NCBI GenBank assembly: GCA_018399455.1
Contig: JAGYOT010000086.1
Span: 1-7,354 of the forward strand
Direction: 5' to 3'
Origin: Desulfobacterales bacterium
GTDB lineage: Bacteria > Desulfobacterota > Desulfobacteria > Desulfobacterales > Desulfosalsimonadaceae
DNA length: 7,354 nucleotides
Position numbers and translations under genes: made by a program. The first letter of the stretch is position 1. The number at the start of each line of letters is the position of its first letter. The notes beneath the pieces are model-generated. The model was not told where the DNA came from, did not search any database, and was given only the letters and a program-made list of their open reading frames with translations. Below, in pieces: positions 1 through 6,954 of the stretch.

Positions 1-652
1 TGAATCGGGCGATGTTTTTTTCCGCCAGCATCTCGGCCAGCGCGTCTTCGCCCAAAAGCTCCACTTCGTTGCCGTCATCGGTTTCCTCATTTCCCATGAC
101 ACCGAAGGAGACGCCGGCCTTTTCCAGCAGCTCGGCAAGGGAACGCGCCGCCAGCTGGGCCCGCGAGTCGTAGGCGCCTTCAGATCCCACGAAGTAAAGA
201 TATTCCTGGTCCTTATAGGGCGGCACGGAAAGCTCGCCCATCCATTGGCTTCGCTTTTTGGCCCCAATTCCGTATGGGTTGCCGTGGAGCTGGACGTTTT
301 CCAGATATTTTTTCACCGGAGGCGGCACCAGGCCCTGCTCCACCATTTCGTTCCTGGCCGCCACCACCATGTTGATGATCTCATCGGAGAACGACAGTGG
401 ACATTTTTCTTCGCAGTTCTTGCAGGCCACGCAGGCGTATACGATATCGGCCAGATGCTCGGACCACTCAAGCTCGCCGGTGATCCAGGCCCGGATCAGC
501 CAGAGCCTGCCGCCGTTGGAATAGCTTTCCAGCCGGTGCCTGGCGTAAGCGGGGCAGTTGTCCACATCTTCCCAATCCTGGGGAAATTTGCAGTAGCCGC
601 ATCTAAAACAGCGGTGGATGGTATCCATGTATTTGTATTGCGCGAGCGCCAT
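1..652 (-). CDS. HdrD/GlcF-like iron-sulfur protein, 3' end beyond the window
   Basis: Read by hand from ATG at 652-650: 217 codons stay open to the left edge, so the C-terminus is missing. Residues 15-33 (C15, C18, C21, C33, the last followed by Pro) and 74-84 (C74, C77, C80, C84, then Pro) form two 4Fe-4S sites of the kind found in glycolate/lactate oxidase Fe-S subunits and HdrD. From about residue 151 (YLYFVGSEGAYDSR) the start of a CCG (cysteine-rich) domain is recognisable. However, the cysteine normally found after VG is Ser157, and the CCG-type motif reads T-D-D-G at 191-194, so this domain appears unable to bind its usual cluster or disulfide site. The start is fixed by GGGAGG at 660-665, 7 bases upstream, and by the TGATG overlap with the flavoprotein stop, which implies translational coupling. 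Its likely role is cytoplasmic electron transfer from the neighbouring FAD oxidase. The family is confident; the acceptor is unknown. Confidence 0.88.
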   Translation of the reverse strand, partial: MALAQYKYMDTIHRCFRCGYCKFPQDWEDVDNCPAYARHRLESYSNGGRLWLIRAWITGELEWSEHLADIVYACVACKNCEEKCPLSFSDEIINMVVAARNEMVEQGLVPPPVKKYLENVQLHGNPYGIGAKKRSQWMGELSVPPYKDQEYLYFVGSEGAYDSRAQLAARSLAELLEKAGVSFGVMGNEETDDGNEVELLGEDALAEMLAEKNIARF

Positions 653-2010
653 CAGGCCACCTCCCAGTTTCCGGGGTTCATAATGCCGTTGGGATCCAGC
701 ATGTGCTTCACCTTTTTCATCACCTGAAGCGTGCCTTCATCCATCTGTTTCATAACCAGCTTCTGGCCGAACACGGCCGGCTTCCACAGGGTGCCGCCCA
801 TTTTGAGGACCGCCTCATCGGTCTCGTGAAGCGCCTCCCTGGAGTGCCGGACCGTATCCTCATCGGCCCGGTTGAATGCAAAGGTCCAGGAAAACATCAT
901 GCTGTGGCCCGTGCCCAGCACCCGGCCCAGGGTGGTATAGGGGATGCCGTGGCGGGCGGAGACCTCCACGCCGTGCCGATAGCATTGCGGGTAGGACGTA
1001 ACCGGCACAATGGCGCCCACGTATTCAAACCCGCCGCCTTTCCGCCAGTCCGAGGTCTTGCTGATCACCGGCCGCTCAATATCCATGCCAGCGGCCCCGA
1101 TGCCGCCCCTGCCGTCTTTGATGTATTCCGCCAGTTTGCCGTCAAACATGAGCTGCCGCTTAAATTCCAGTTCATCCCTGGTATCGCCGGCGATATTGAC
1201 CATCACATAATGGAGCCGGTTAAAGGGGGGCGGGATTTCCTGGCTCACCACCATCATGTCTTCGGCCATGCCAACGTGGGTGAGTTCATAAAGAACCTCC
1301 GGAACCAGCTCCTCGTCTTCTAAAAGAAATATATCCTGTTCATTGATTTTTTTGCAGGGAAACAGCCTGAGCGAAACCTTGGTGATAATGCCGGTGGAAC
1401 CGCTCCAACCCATGAAAAGACTCACATCCGGCAGGGGGTGCATGGTGTACCAGTCATTCCCAAGGGCGCAGGAGCCGAACCGGCAGATCTCGCCCGTGGG
1501 AAGCACCACTTCCAGGCCGTTTATCATGTCCGAGTTGAACCCGTAAGGGTGGCCCAGGTCGCCCTGGCCGTGAATGGCCAGGTTGCCGCCGATGGTGGCC
1601 GCAGGCGGGGCGCCGGGCTCCGAATGCATCAGGTTGGGCGCGTGCCTGTGAAGATAGGCGGTCAGCTTGCCCTGGGAGGTACCGGCTTCAAGTAAAACGT
1701 AGCGGTCCTTGACGTTGAGCTCCAGGATCCGGTCCATCCGTTTTAGATCCATTTCAATACCCCCTTTCAGGGGAAGGGCAAGACCCGCCAGCGACATCCC
1801 TCCGCCCAGAGGGACCACTGCCACGTTCTGTTCGTTTGCGAGTTTGACAATCCGGCTCACCTCGTCCGCGGTTTTGGGGGCGGCCACATAATTCGGCCAC
1901 TGGGGCTCGGATGTGCCAAGGTCCTTGGAATAGGTGAAAAGCTCCTCTTTCTGATTCGACACGTAGTCTTCGCCAACAATGTCCACCAGTGCCTTATAAA
2001 TCGAATCCAT
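652..2010 (-). CDS. FAD-binding oxidase, GlcD / VAO-PCMH superfamily
   Basis: A 452-residue flavoprotein, close to the usual 450-500 residues for this superfamily. The N-terminal FAD_binding_4 (PCMH-type) fold spans about residues 40-218. It includes VPLGGGMSLAG (66-76), the flavin-contacting loop GGNLAIHGQGDLG (141-153), YG...D...GLEVVLPTGE (156-174) and WSGSTGIITKVSLRLFP (202-218). The C-terminal oxidase domain ends with DPNGIMNPGNW (439-449), the family's C-terminal signature. The block around 326-406 (VPVTSYPQC, HGIPYT, then a helical run to MGG) resembles p-cresol methylhydroxylase and vanillyl-alcohol oxidase as well as glycolate/lactate dehydrogenases, so the substrate is open: a 2-hydroxyacid or a phenolic/aromatic alcohol. 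AGGAGG (2018-2023) lies 7 bases before the ATG. No Fe-S domain is fused to it. Adjacent genes supply two separate Fe-S partners, as in GlcDEF-like complexes. No signal peptide or membrane segment is visible. Confidence 0.93.
   Translation of the reverse strand: MDSIYKALVDIVGEDYVSNQKEELFTYSKDLGTSEPQWPNYVAAPKTADEVSRIVKLANEQNVAVVPLGGGMSLAGLALPLKGGIEMDLKRMDRILELNVKDRYVLLEAGTSQGKLTAYLHRHAPNLMHSEPGAPPAATIGGNLAIHGQGDLGHPYGFNSDMINGLEVVLPTGEICRFGSCALGNDWYTMHPLPDVSLFMGWSGSTGIITKVSLRLFPCKKINEQDIFLLEDEELVPEVLYELTHVGMAEDMMVVSQEIPPPFNRLHYVMVNIAGDTRDELEFKRQLMFDGKLAEYIKDGRGGIGAAGMDIERPVISKTSDWRKGGGFEYVGAIVPVTSYPQCYRHGVEVSARHGIPYTTLGRVLGTGHSMMFSWTFAFNRADEDTVRHSREALHETDEAVLKMGGTLWKPAVFGQKLVMKQMDEGTLQVMKKVKHMLDPNGIMNPGNWEVA
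660..665 (-). promoter_or_regulatory. Shine-Dalgarno inside the flavoprotein gene, with TGATG coupling
   Basis: GGGAGG on the minus strand sits 7 bases before the ATG at 652-650, within the last codons of the FAD oxidase. The oxidase stop (TGA, 654-652) shares its final A with the ATG. This fixes the start of the left-most gene and suggests coupled synthesis of the two subunits. Confidence 0.8.
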
Positions 2011-2017
2011 TCATGTT

Positions 2018-2023
2018 CCTCCT
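2018..2023 (-). promoter_or_regulatory. Shine-Dalgarno overlapping the upstream stop codon
   Basis: AGGAGG on the minus strand begins at the last base of the TGA stop (2025-2023) of the 346-residue Fe-S gene and lies 7 bases before the FAD oxidase ATG (2010-2008). It picks that ATG as the start and links translation of the two genes. The nearer ATG at 2014-2012 is out of frame. Confidence 0.8.
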
Positions 2024-3063
2024 CAATCAGGTTTTTCGCCGATGGCCATCCGGCAGAGATCGCTCATCCAGATGGGCATGATACCGTTTTCAGCGACCTG
2101 TTTTCCAATGGTTTGCATGCATGCCGGGCAGTTGAAAATGCAGAGTTCCGCCCCGGCCTGCTTCATGTCCGCGATGTTTTTCTTTTGAAGTTCCAGGCAG
2201 TAGCGGCGGCTGCCCTCCTGGCGCTGGGACAGAATGGTACTGCCGCAGCAGAGCGCATTTTCATCCACGTATTCGCGCTCCACGTGCTTGACCCCGACCA
2301 GGTCGAAGATCTTGTCCACATAGGCATGGCCGTCCGGCGACAGCCGCGACGAGCAGGGCCGCTGATAGGCCACCTTGTAATTCAGGGGCCGGATCTGATC
2401 TTTTAGCTCGAGCAGGCGGTGGTAAAGATGCTCGAACAGGTGGATGGATTTAAACGGCACCTCGATGCCGAAGGCCGGGGCATAGGATGTGTAGGCGCCG
2501 TAGCATTCATCATGGAAATGGACCACCTCGGTGGGCTTGTAGGCAAGGATGGTATCAATAACGGCGGGCAGACGCTCGTTAATGACCGAAGTCCGGGCAA
2601 AATGCAGATACATCAGCTGGCAGAAAAAATGGTGCATCTTCCGGCTGTCCGTGGACATGAGGGTGAGCCCTTCGAAGAGTTTTCCCCGGGCGAGATGGGT
2701 AAGCGGGCTGAAAACGCCCATGTTGAGCACCCGTCCCCCTATTTCTTCGATTTCCGGATCCCCCCGGAAGGGGATTCCCAGCTGCACGCCCTGCTTGATA
2801 ATCGGCTCCGGCAGCGGCGGAATGTTTAACTCCTCCTGGCGCTGGACGATGAGATAGAACGGGTGGTTGCCCATGGGGCAGTACTCCTCGCAGGCATAGC
2901 AGGTCCGGCACTCATGGAGCACACGGGAGTCCTTGCCGGCAATGATTTTTTCCATTTCAGCCCCGGCTTCCTCAGCATCCATGTCCAGGTACTGGCATTT
3001 GGTCAGGCAGTCGCGCGTCTCGCATGCCAGACACTTGTTTTCGTCAAAATTTAGCTTTACCAT
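2023..3063 (-). CDS. HdrB/HdrD-like (Fe-S)-binding protein with two 4Fe-4S sites
   Basis: A 346-residue cysteine-rich protein. Cluster 1 uses C11, C14, C19, C23. Cluster 2 uses C52, C55, C58, C62 (CRTCYACEEYCP). The C-terminal half carries one canonical CCG domain of the heterodisulfide-reductase type: RPCSSR (C237), LCCG (C272-C273) and NCPAC (C312, C315), with spacings near those of HdrB. The preceding repeat is degenerate, keeping only HDECYG (C187). This looks normal for this sub-family, which usually pairs with FAD oxidases. AGGAGG (3071-3076) lies 7 bases before the ATG at 3063-3061. It is the first gene of a tight three-gene module (12 bases to the FAD oxidase). Its likely role is electron transfer, or thiol/disulfide-linked redox chemistry, with the flavoprotein. 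It is soluble, with no transmembrane segment. It could also be described as GlcF-like. Confidence 0.9.
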   Translation of the reverse strand: MVKLNFDENKCLACETRDCLTKCQYLDMDAEEAGAEMEKIIAGKDSRVLHECRTCYACEEYCPMGNHPFYLIVQRQEELNIPPLPEPIIKQGVQLGIPFRGDPEIEEIGGRVLNMGVFSPLTHLARGKLFEGLTLMSTDSRKMHHFFCQLMYLHFARTSVINERLPAVIDTILAYKPTEVVHFHDECYGAYTSYAPAFGIEVPFKSIHLFEHLYHRLLELKDQIRPLNYKVAYQRPCSSRLSPDGHAYVDKIFDLVGVKHVEREYVDENALCCGSTILSQRQEGSRRYCLELQKKNIADMKQAGAELCIFNCPACMQTIGKQVAENGIMPIWMSDLCRMAIGEKPD

Positions 3064-3104
3064 ATGGGATCCTCCTGATGGTTTGCCGGTTTTTTATCGG
3101 TTAC

Positions 3105-3134
3105 ATCCTCATCCCGGCATAATTGTTTTGTCAA
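3105..3134 (-). promoter_or_regulatory. Possible sigma-70 promoter for the redox module
   Basis: A perfect -35 box TTGACA (3134-3129) is followed, after 18 bases, by GAGGAT (3110-3105), which matches only 3 of 6 bases of the -10 consensus but keeps A2 and T6. A start here would leave a leader of roughly 35 bases carrying AGGAGG before the Fe-S gene. The -10 is weak, so this is a candidate only. Confidence 0.3.
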
Positions 3135-3151
3135 GCGCTTTTTAAAACGCT

Positions 3152-3183
3152 TCCGCATTGCCGGGGCCTGGGTTCAATGCGGA
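3152..3183 (-). terminator. Hairpin immediately after the PaaK-like ligase stop codon
   Basis: On the minus strand TCCGCATTG (3183-3175) and CAATGCGGA (3160-3152) form a perfect 9-bp stem with a 14-base loop, starting at the base after the TAA. It is followed by AGCG and then only four T's (3147-3144), so it is a weak intrinsic terminator or an mRNA-stabilising stem. A second, weaker pairing (AAGCG at 3152-3148 with CGCTT at 3137-3133) lies just downstream. Confidence 0.4.
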
Positions 3184-4548
3184 TTAATAGCGTTTTTCAA
3201 ACATGGGCTGCTTGTGCGAAGCCGTCTGAAGGGACTCCGGCTCCGTCCACTCGATCTGAGGGTTGACGCGCAGATTGATTTTCATATCGGACTTGATTTC
3301 CTGCGCAAGCGCGTCCAGCTGCCCGGTTTCCATGTCGGGACCATACTCCACTTTCAGTTTGAGAGTGGTAACACGGGGTGACGGATCTTCTTTGATGATC
3401 CGCATCCGGCCCGTCACCCGGGGGGTGAACTTCTGCAGGGTTTCCTTGATGGTGCGGCCGAAAACATTAACTCCTTTGACGGTCAGCATATCGTCGGCCC
3501 GGCCGACCACCCTGGCCCGATAACCCTTGAAGCCGCAGCCAGGGCACTCGGTGGTGGCAAGTTCAATGATGTCGCCCGTGGCATAGCGGAGGTATGGAGA
3601 AGCCTGCTTTTTCAGATGAGTGACCACCACTTCGCCCACAGCCCCGTCTTTGACCTCGATGGGCTCCCGGGTGGTGGGATCGACCAGGTCCTCATAGGAG
3701 ATATCCCAGTCATCTCCAAAATTGTGCAGGCCATAGTATTCATCGCAGTTGCAGGATATGGAAACAGACGTTAAGGAAGGCCCCCAGAAATCATACAAGC
3801 GGCAGCCATAGGCGTCTTCGATGGATTTTTTAAAGTCCGGGATTCCCACGCCCAGCTCTCCGGTCATCAGCAGACACTTAAACCCAAGATCCCTTGGGTC
3901 CATGTTCAGATTTTTCTTAAAAAGCTCAATGAAGAAATGACAAATGGTCGGTCCGGTCCACCAGAAAGTGGGACGGGTCCACTTGATGAGTTCCAGGGCG
4001 GGCTGAGTGCCCAGGCGGATGTCGAGATCAAGGGGAAGAATGCCTGCCCGCCGCAGGCCCGGCAAAATTGCGGAAGTGGCATAAACCCCCAGCGGAAAAA
4101 GGAAAAAAGCCCGATCGCCGCGGCCGAGCCCTAAAATTTCATGCATCCAGCCCAGCATCCCGCTCGACTCATACAAATCCTGCGCAGTCTGGCTGTAGGG
4201 ATAGGTGGGATGGCCGGTGGTCCCGGACGTACCGCCCGTACTGATAACATCCGCCGGATCGCAGCAGGCGTGAAGGCCGAAGGGATGACCGTATTTTTCA
4301 AGTGAGGTTTCCATGCTCTGCCGCTCAGCGTCCTTGTCCATAATGACCGGCAGTTTTCTAAGATCCTCGATAGTGCGGATGTCCTCGGGCCGGGCGCCGC
4401 AATCATTTAATTTGACCTGGTAAAACTCCGGCGAATTATCGTACATATAGCGGATGTGGCTGCGCAGCAGCGCCTCCTTGTGTGCTTTGCGCTCCTCCTC
4501 GCTCATCCAGTTTAATTTTTCCGGGAAAAAACGAATATTTCCATCCAT
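3184..4548 (-). CDS. PaaK-like (phenylacetate-CoA ligase family) AMP-forming ligase
   Basis: A 454-residue adenylate-forming enzyme of the PaaK family (usually about 430-450). It would convert a carboxylic acid, ATP and CoA into an acyl-CoA. The P-loop is STGGTSGTTGHP (103-114). The aromatic-plus-acidic A5 region is replaced by DFWGPS (253-258). GLHNFGDDW (273-281) is the family's conserved segment after A5. RYATGD (321-326) carries the ribose-binding Asp326, GRADDM (349-354) is the hinge, and KGVNVF (358-363) follows. The C-terminus ...SHKQPMFEKRY resembles the PaaK end, where Lys446 may be the catalytic lysine (inferred). C266, C268, C335 and C338 could form a metal site. AGGAGG (4557-4562) lies 8 bases before the ATG. 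The gene follows the other acyl-CoA synthetase by 25 bases. Phenylacetate is not established as the substrate: the family also takes other aromatic and aliphatic acids. Confidence 0.92.
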   Translation of the reverse strand: MDGNIRFFPEKLNWMSEEERKAHKEALLRSHIRYMYDNSPEFYQVKLNDCGARPEDIRTIEDLRKLPVIMDKDAERQSMETSLEKYGHPFGLHACCDPADVISTGGTSGTTGHPTYPYSQTAQDLYESSGMLGWMHEILGLGRGDRAFFLFPLGVYATSAILPGLRRAGILPLDLDIRLGTQPALELIKWTRPTFWWTGPTICHFFIELFKKNLNMDPRDLGFKCLLMTGELGVGIPDFKKSIEDAYGCRLYDFWGPSLTSVSISCNCDEYYGLHNFGDDWDISYEDLVDPTTREPIEVKDGAVGEVVVTHLKKQASPYLRYATGDIIELATTECPGCGFKGYRARVVGRADDMLTVKGVNVFGRTIKETLQKFTPRVTGRMRIIKEDPSPRVTTLKLKVEYGPDMETGQLDALAQEIKSDMKINLRVNPQIEWTEPESLQTASHKQPMFEKRY

Positions 4549-4573
4549 GACAGCTCCCTCCTTGGTTTTAGGT

Positions 4574-6178
4574 TTAATCTGCTTTTGTGAAGAGATCCTG
4601 ATACGTTTCTCTTAAATTTTTTCTCAAAACCTTGCCAATATGACTTAAGGGAAGTTGATCCAGAAAAATGATTTTCTTGGGGACTTTAAAGTTGGCCATT
4701 TTTCCCTTGCAGTACTCGATGACGTCCTGCTCCGACAGGTTGGGGTCCTTTTTGACAACTGCGGCGGCAATCGCCTCAATCCAGTCGGGATGAAATACGC
4801 CAAACACCGCCACCTCGGCAATACCCTCCATTTTGCCGATGGTGATTTCAACCTCCATTGGCGAAACATTGACGCCTCCGGTTTTAATCATATCTTTGAG
4901 CCGATCGACAAAGAAGTACATGCCGGTCTCATCCCGGTAGGCAACATCGCCGGTGTGATGCCATCCATTTTTGAATGCAGCCTCAGTTGCTTCCTGATTT
5001 TTATAAAAGCCCTTCATGACAGCCGGGCTCCGCATGGCGATCTCTCCCGGCGTGCCTGCTTCAACCTCCATGTCGTTTTCATCGACAAGTTTAAGCTCGG
5101 TATCCTGATAGGGCTTGCCGATAATGCTGCCTTCTTTCGGGAATTCACTGTCTCTGTTTATTTTTACATTCGTGCCAACAAGGCATTCGGTCTGGCTCCA
5201 CTGGGCGATAAGGGTCAGCTCAGGGTATCGATCCAGCCACTTTCTTAATACACCAAGCGGCATGGCGCCGCCAAACCACAATGCGTTTTTAACAGACTTT
5301 AACTTGTCCGCCAGCGGCGAATCGATCAGCCTTGCGAACAGGGTAACCGGAAATCCGGTCCACTCAATTTTTTCTTTTTCAAGGATGTCTAACACACCCA
5401 TTGGGTCTTCGCTTATGGAACCAAGCACTAAGTGCGCCCCCACACAAAGGCCTGACAAGGGAACAACGATGCCGCTGTGATAGAGGGGAAGAAACATCCC
5501 CATCACAGAATCGAATTCGATGCCGACGCCTTTACTCCCGGACCAGCTGCGGCAGTTGCATTCAAGGTTGCTGTGCGATAAATCGATTCCCTTTGGACGC
5601 GATGTGGTGCCGCTCGTATATAAGCGGAAGGCGGTATCCTCACTGTCTATTTGAATCTCAAGCTCCTCGGCGGAGTATTTTTCATCGTACAATGCTTCTA
5701 CATTCAGCCATGTTTCCGGTACAGGGGTGTTGTTCAGGTTGATGTATCCGAACTGCTGAATCTGTTTCATTTGATCTTTTGACCTTGAAACGATTTCGAT
5801 TAACCCGTCATCGACGAACAGAATTTTTGCATCCGAATGATTGACCTGATATATGAGTTCATCCTCGACATAGTTGGTGTTAATAAAGGTAGCTGTGATA
5901 TTGGCCTTCAAAAGCCCCCAGACGATAACCATAAACTCCATGCAATTATGACAGAAGACTGCGGCAACGTCCCCCTCCTTTAGCCCTTGTGCAAAGACGC
6001 CGCGGGCAAAACGGTTGGCGGCGGCATTTAATTCCTTAAAGGTCATTTCTGAGCCGTCACCATCGCTTTTTCCCGGGAGGTAGCAGGTTATGGCCGTCTT
6101 TTCAGGAAACCTGCTGGCGTTTTTTCTTAATATGTCTCCCAGGGGATTTCTTCTCATGATTTCTGATCTGATATCCAT
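4574..6178 (-). CDS. AMP-dependent acyl-CoA synthetase (FadD/CaiC-like)
   Basis: A 534-residue class I adenylate-forming enzyme, typical in length. Motifs in order are the A3 P-loop YTSGTTSRPKG (187-197), with Ser193 where Gly is usual; WFGGAMPLG (301-309); A5 QWSQTE (326-331); HTGD (408-411), whose Asp411 binds ribose; the hinge VDRLKDMIKTGG (424-435); VSPMEVE (438-444); and the C-terminal IGKVLRK (514-520), with Lys516 in the catalytic-lysine position. The enzyme activates a fatty or other organic acid to its CoA ester via acyl-AMP in the cytoplasm. The start is supported by TGGAGGAA (6183-6190), with GGAGG 6 bases before the ATG. It lies 50 bases after the carboxyltransferase and 25 bases before the PaaK-like ligase, so the three are probably co-transcribed. 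The substrate chain is not readable. Codon use (AGA, ATA, TTA in the first codons) is more AT-rich than in the redox genes. Confidence 0.93.
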   Translation of the reverse strand: MDIRSEIMRRNPLGDILRKNASRFPEKTAITCYLPGKSDGDGSEMTFKELNAAANRFARGVFAQGLKEGDVAAVFCHNCMEFMVIVWGLLKANITATFINTNYVEDELIYQVNHSDAKILFVDDGLIEIVSRSKDQMKQIQQFGYINLNNTPVPETWLNVEALYDEKYSAEELEIQIDSEDTAFRLYTSGTTSRPKGIDLSHSNLECNCRSWSGSKGVGIEFDSVMGMFLPLYHSGIVVPLSGLCVGAHLVLGSISEDPMGVLDILEKEKIEWTGFPVTLFARLIDSPLADKLKSVKNALWFGGAMPLGVLRKWLDRYPELTLIAQWSQTECLVGTNVKINRDSEFPKEGSIIGKPYQDTELKLVDENDMEVEAGTPGEIAMRSPAVMKGFYKNQEATEAAFKNGWHHTGDVAYRDETGMYFFVDRLKDMIKTGGVNVSPMEVEITIGKMEGIAEVAVFGVFHPDWIEAIAAAVVKKDPNLSEQDVIEYCKGKMANFKVPKKIIFLDQLPLSHIGKVLRKNLRETYQDLFTKAD

Positions 6179-6228
6179 GTCTTTCCTCCATAACCGCAGA
6201 CTAAAATGATTATCCGGTTAAAACCCGG

Positions 6229-6954
6229 TTAACAGCGCATTCCCCGTTTTTTTATGCCTAAATTCGTTTTCTCGGCTTCATAGGCCATTTCAATCCATTC
6301 GCATAATCGTATTCTGGTATCCCTGGGATCTATTATGTCTTCGATCCCGAATGCCTCGGCCGTCCGAAACGGTGATGCAATTGCCTGGTATTTGATCTGC
6401 AGCTCATTCAGTGCTGCCATTGGGTCTTCTGCTGACTGTATTTCCTGATGATGTGCGGCGTAGACGCCTCCCTCCACAGGAATATTGCCCCAGACCGCAG
6501 ACGGCCATGCATAGCGCCATGAAAACTGCATCGCACTTTTCTGCATGGTACCGGCAGCCCCGAAACAGCGGCGCAAATAGATAACTGCATTGGGGACCGT
6601 CGCCTGTACGATAGCAAAACTGGCACGGACGCCTTTTCGCGCATTGCCTTCTTCCTCGTTTTCTTTGCCTATTGCAAAGCCCGGTTGATCCACAAAATTA
6701 ACTAACGGCAGATGGAAGGTGTCGCACATATCAATAAAGCGCTGGAATTTGCTCCCGACCTGGTAGTCAAAGGCCCCCGCCGCATGCCGGCAGTCATTGG
6801 CGAGAACCCCTACCGGGTAACCGTTCAGCCGGGCCAGGGCGGTAATCTGGGATTGTGCATAGTGCCTGCCGATTTCAAATATGGAGTCTGTATCAAGGAC
6901 AAGCTTCAGGATCCTTCTGACGTCATAATCTTTCTTTTTGTCTTTCGGGATTAT
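6229..6954 (-). CDS. Acyl-CoA carboxylase carboxyltransferase, C-terminal half behind TAG
   Basis: 241 codons plus TAA, in the same frame as the fragment upstream. They begin IIPKDKKKDYDVRRIL, the family's usual linker into the C-terminal crotonase-fold domain. Recognisable blocks are PVGVLAND, VDQPGF (88-93 of this half), the G-A-R-.-G region, and LRRCFGAAG (127-135), which is the site of the second oxyanion hole and acyl-CoA pocket (PccB-type proteins read GGAY here, MCC-type FGAGNYG). It ends with the conserved EDIIDPRDTR (205-214). This half carries the biotin/carboxyl-side fold and cannot act alone in known enzymes. No good start lies just after the TAG. The first ATG with family sequence is at 6729, well inside the domain, and has no clear ribosome binding site, so independent translation is unlikely. 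It is either read through from upstream or is the 3' part of a pseudogene. Confidence 0.85.
   Translation of the reverse strand: MIPKDKKKDYDVRRILKLVLDTDSIFEIGRHYAQSQITALARLNGYPVGVLANDCRHAAGAFDYQVGSKFQRFIDMCDTFHLPLVNFVDQPGFAIGKENEEEGNARKGVRASFAIVQATVPNAVIYLRRCFGAAGTMQKSAMQFSWRYAWPSAVWGNIPVEGGVYAAHHQEIQSAEDPMAALNELQIKYQAIASPFRTAEAFGIEDIIDPRDTRIRLCEWIEMAYEAEKTNLGIKKRGMRC

Larger units (their letters stand above)
3064..3183. other. 120-base intergenic gap between ligase group and redox module
   Basis: This is the only sizeable gap in the window. It contains, in transcription order on the minus strand, a hairpin directly after the ligase stop codon, a palindrome AAGCGCTT (3133-3140), a perfect TTGACA (3129-3134), and the Shine-Dalgarno of the next gene. 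No small ORF or tRNA is apparent. Confidence 0.6.

Noticed and set aside
245..1323. Long plus-strand open frames opposite the left Fe-S gene and the FAD oxidase (245-727, 703-1323)
   Set aside because: They are antisense to clear, family-matching genes. Their translations are His/Pro/Gly-rich with no recognisable domain, which is typical of shadow frames in GC-rich DNA.
4655..5248. 197-residue plus-strand open frame opposite the acyl-CoA synthetase
   Set aside because: It is fully antisense to conserved motifs of the synthetase. It lacks a recognisable domain or a convincing ribosome binding site.
6214..6232. Direct repeat CCGGTTAA (6214-6221 and 6225-6232) between carboxyltransferase and synthetase
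   Set aside because: Only two copies, 11 bases apart, with one overlapping the stop codon. This is too short to argue for an operator, and chance is a sufficient explanation.
6408..6729. Separate small minus-strand genes within the carboxyltransferase (starts at 6729 or 6644)
   Set aside because: The 6729 start is an internal Met of the conserved C-terminal domain, and the 6644 frame is an out-of-frame shadow. Neither has a supported start.
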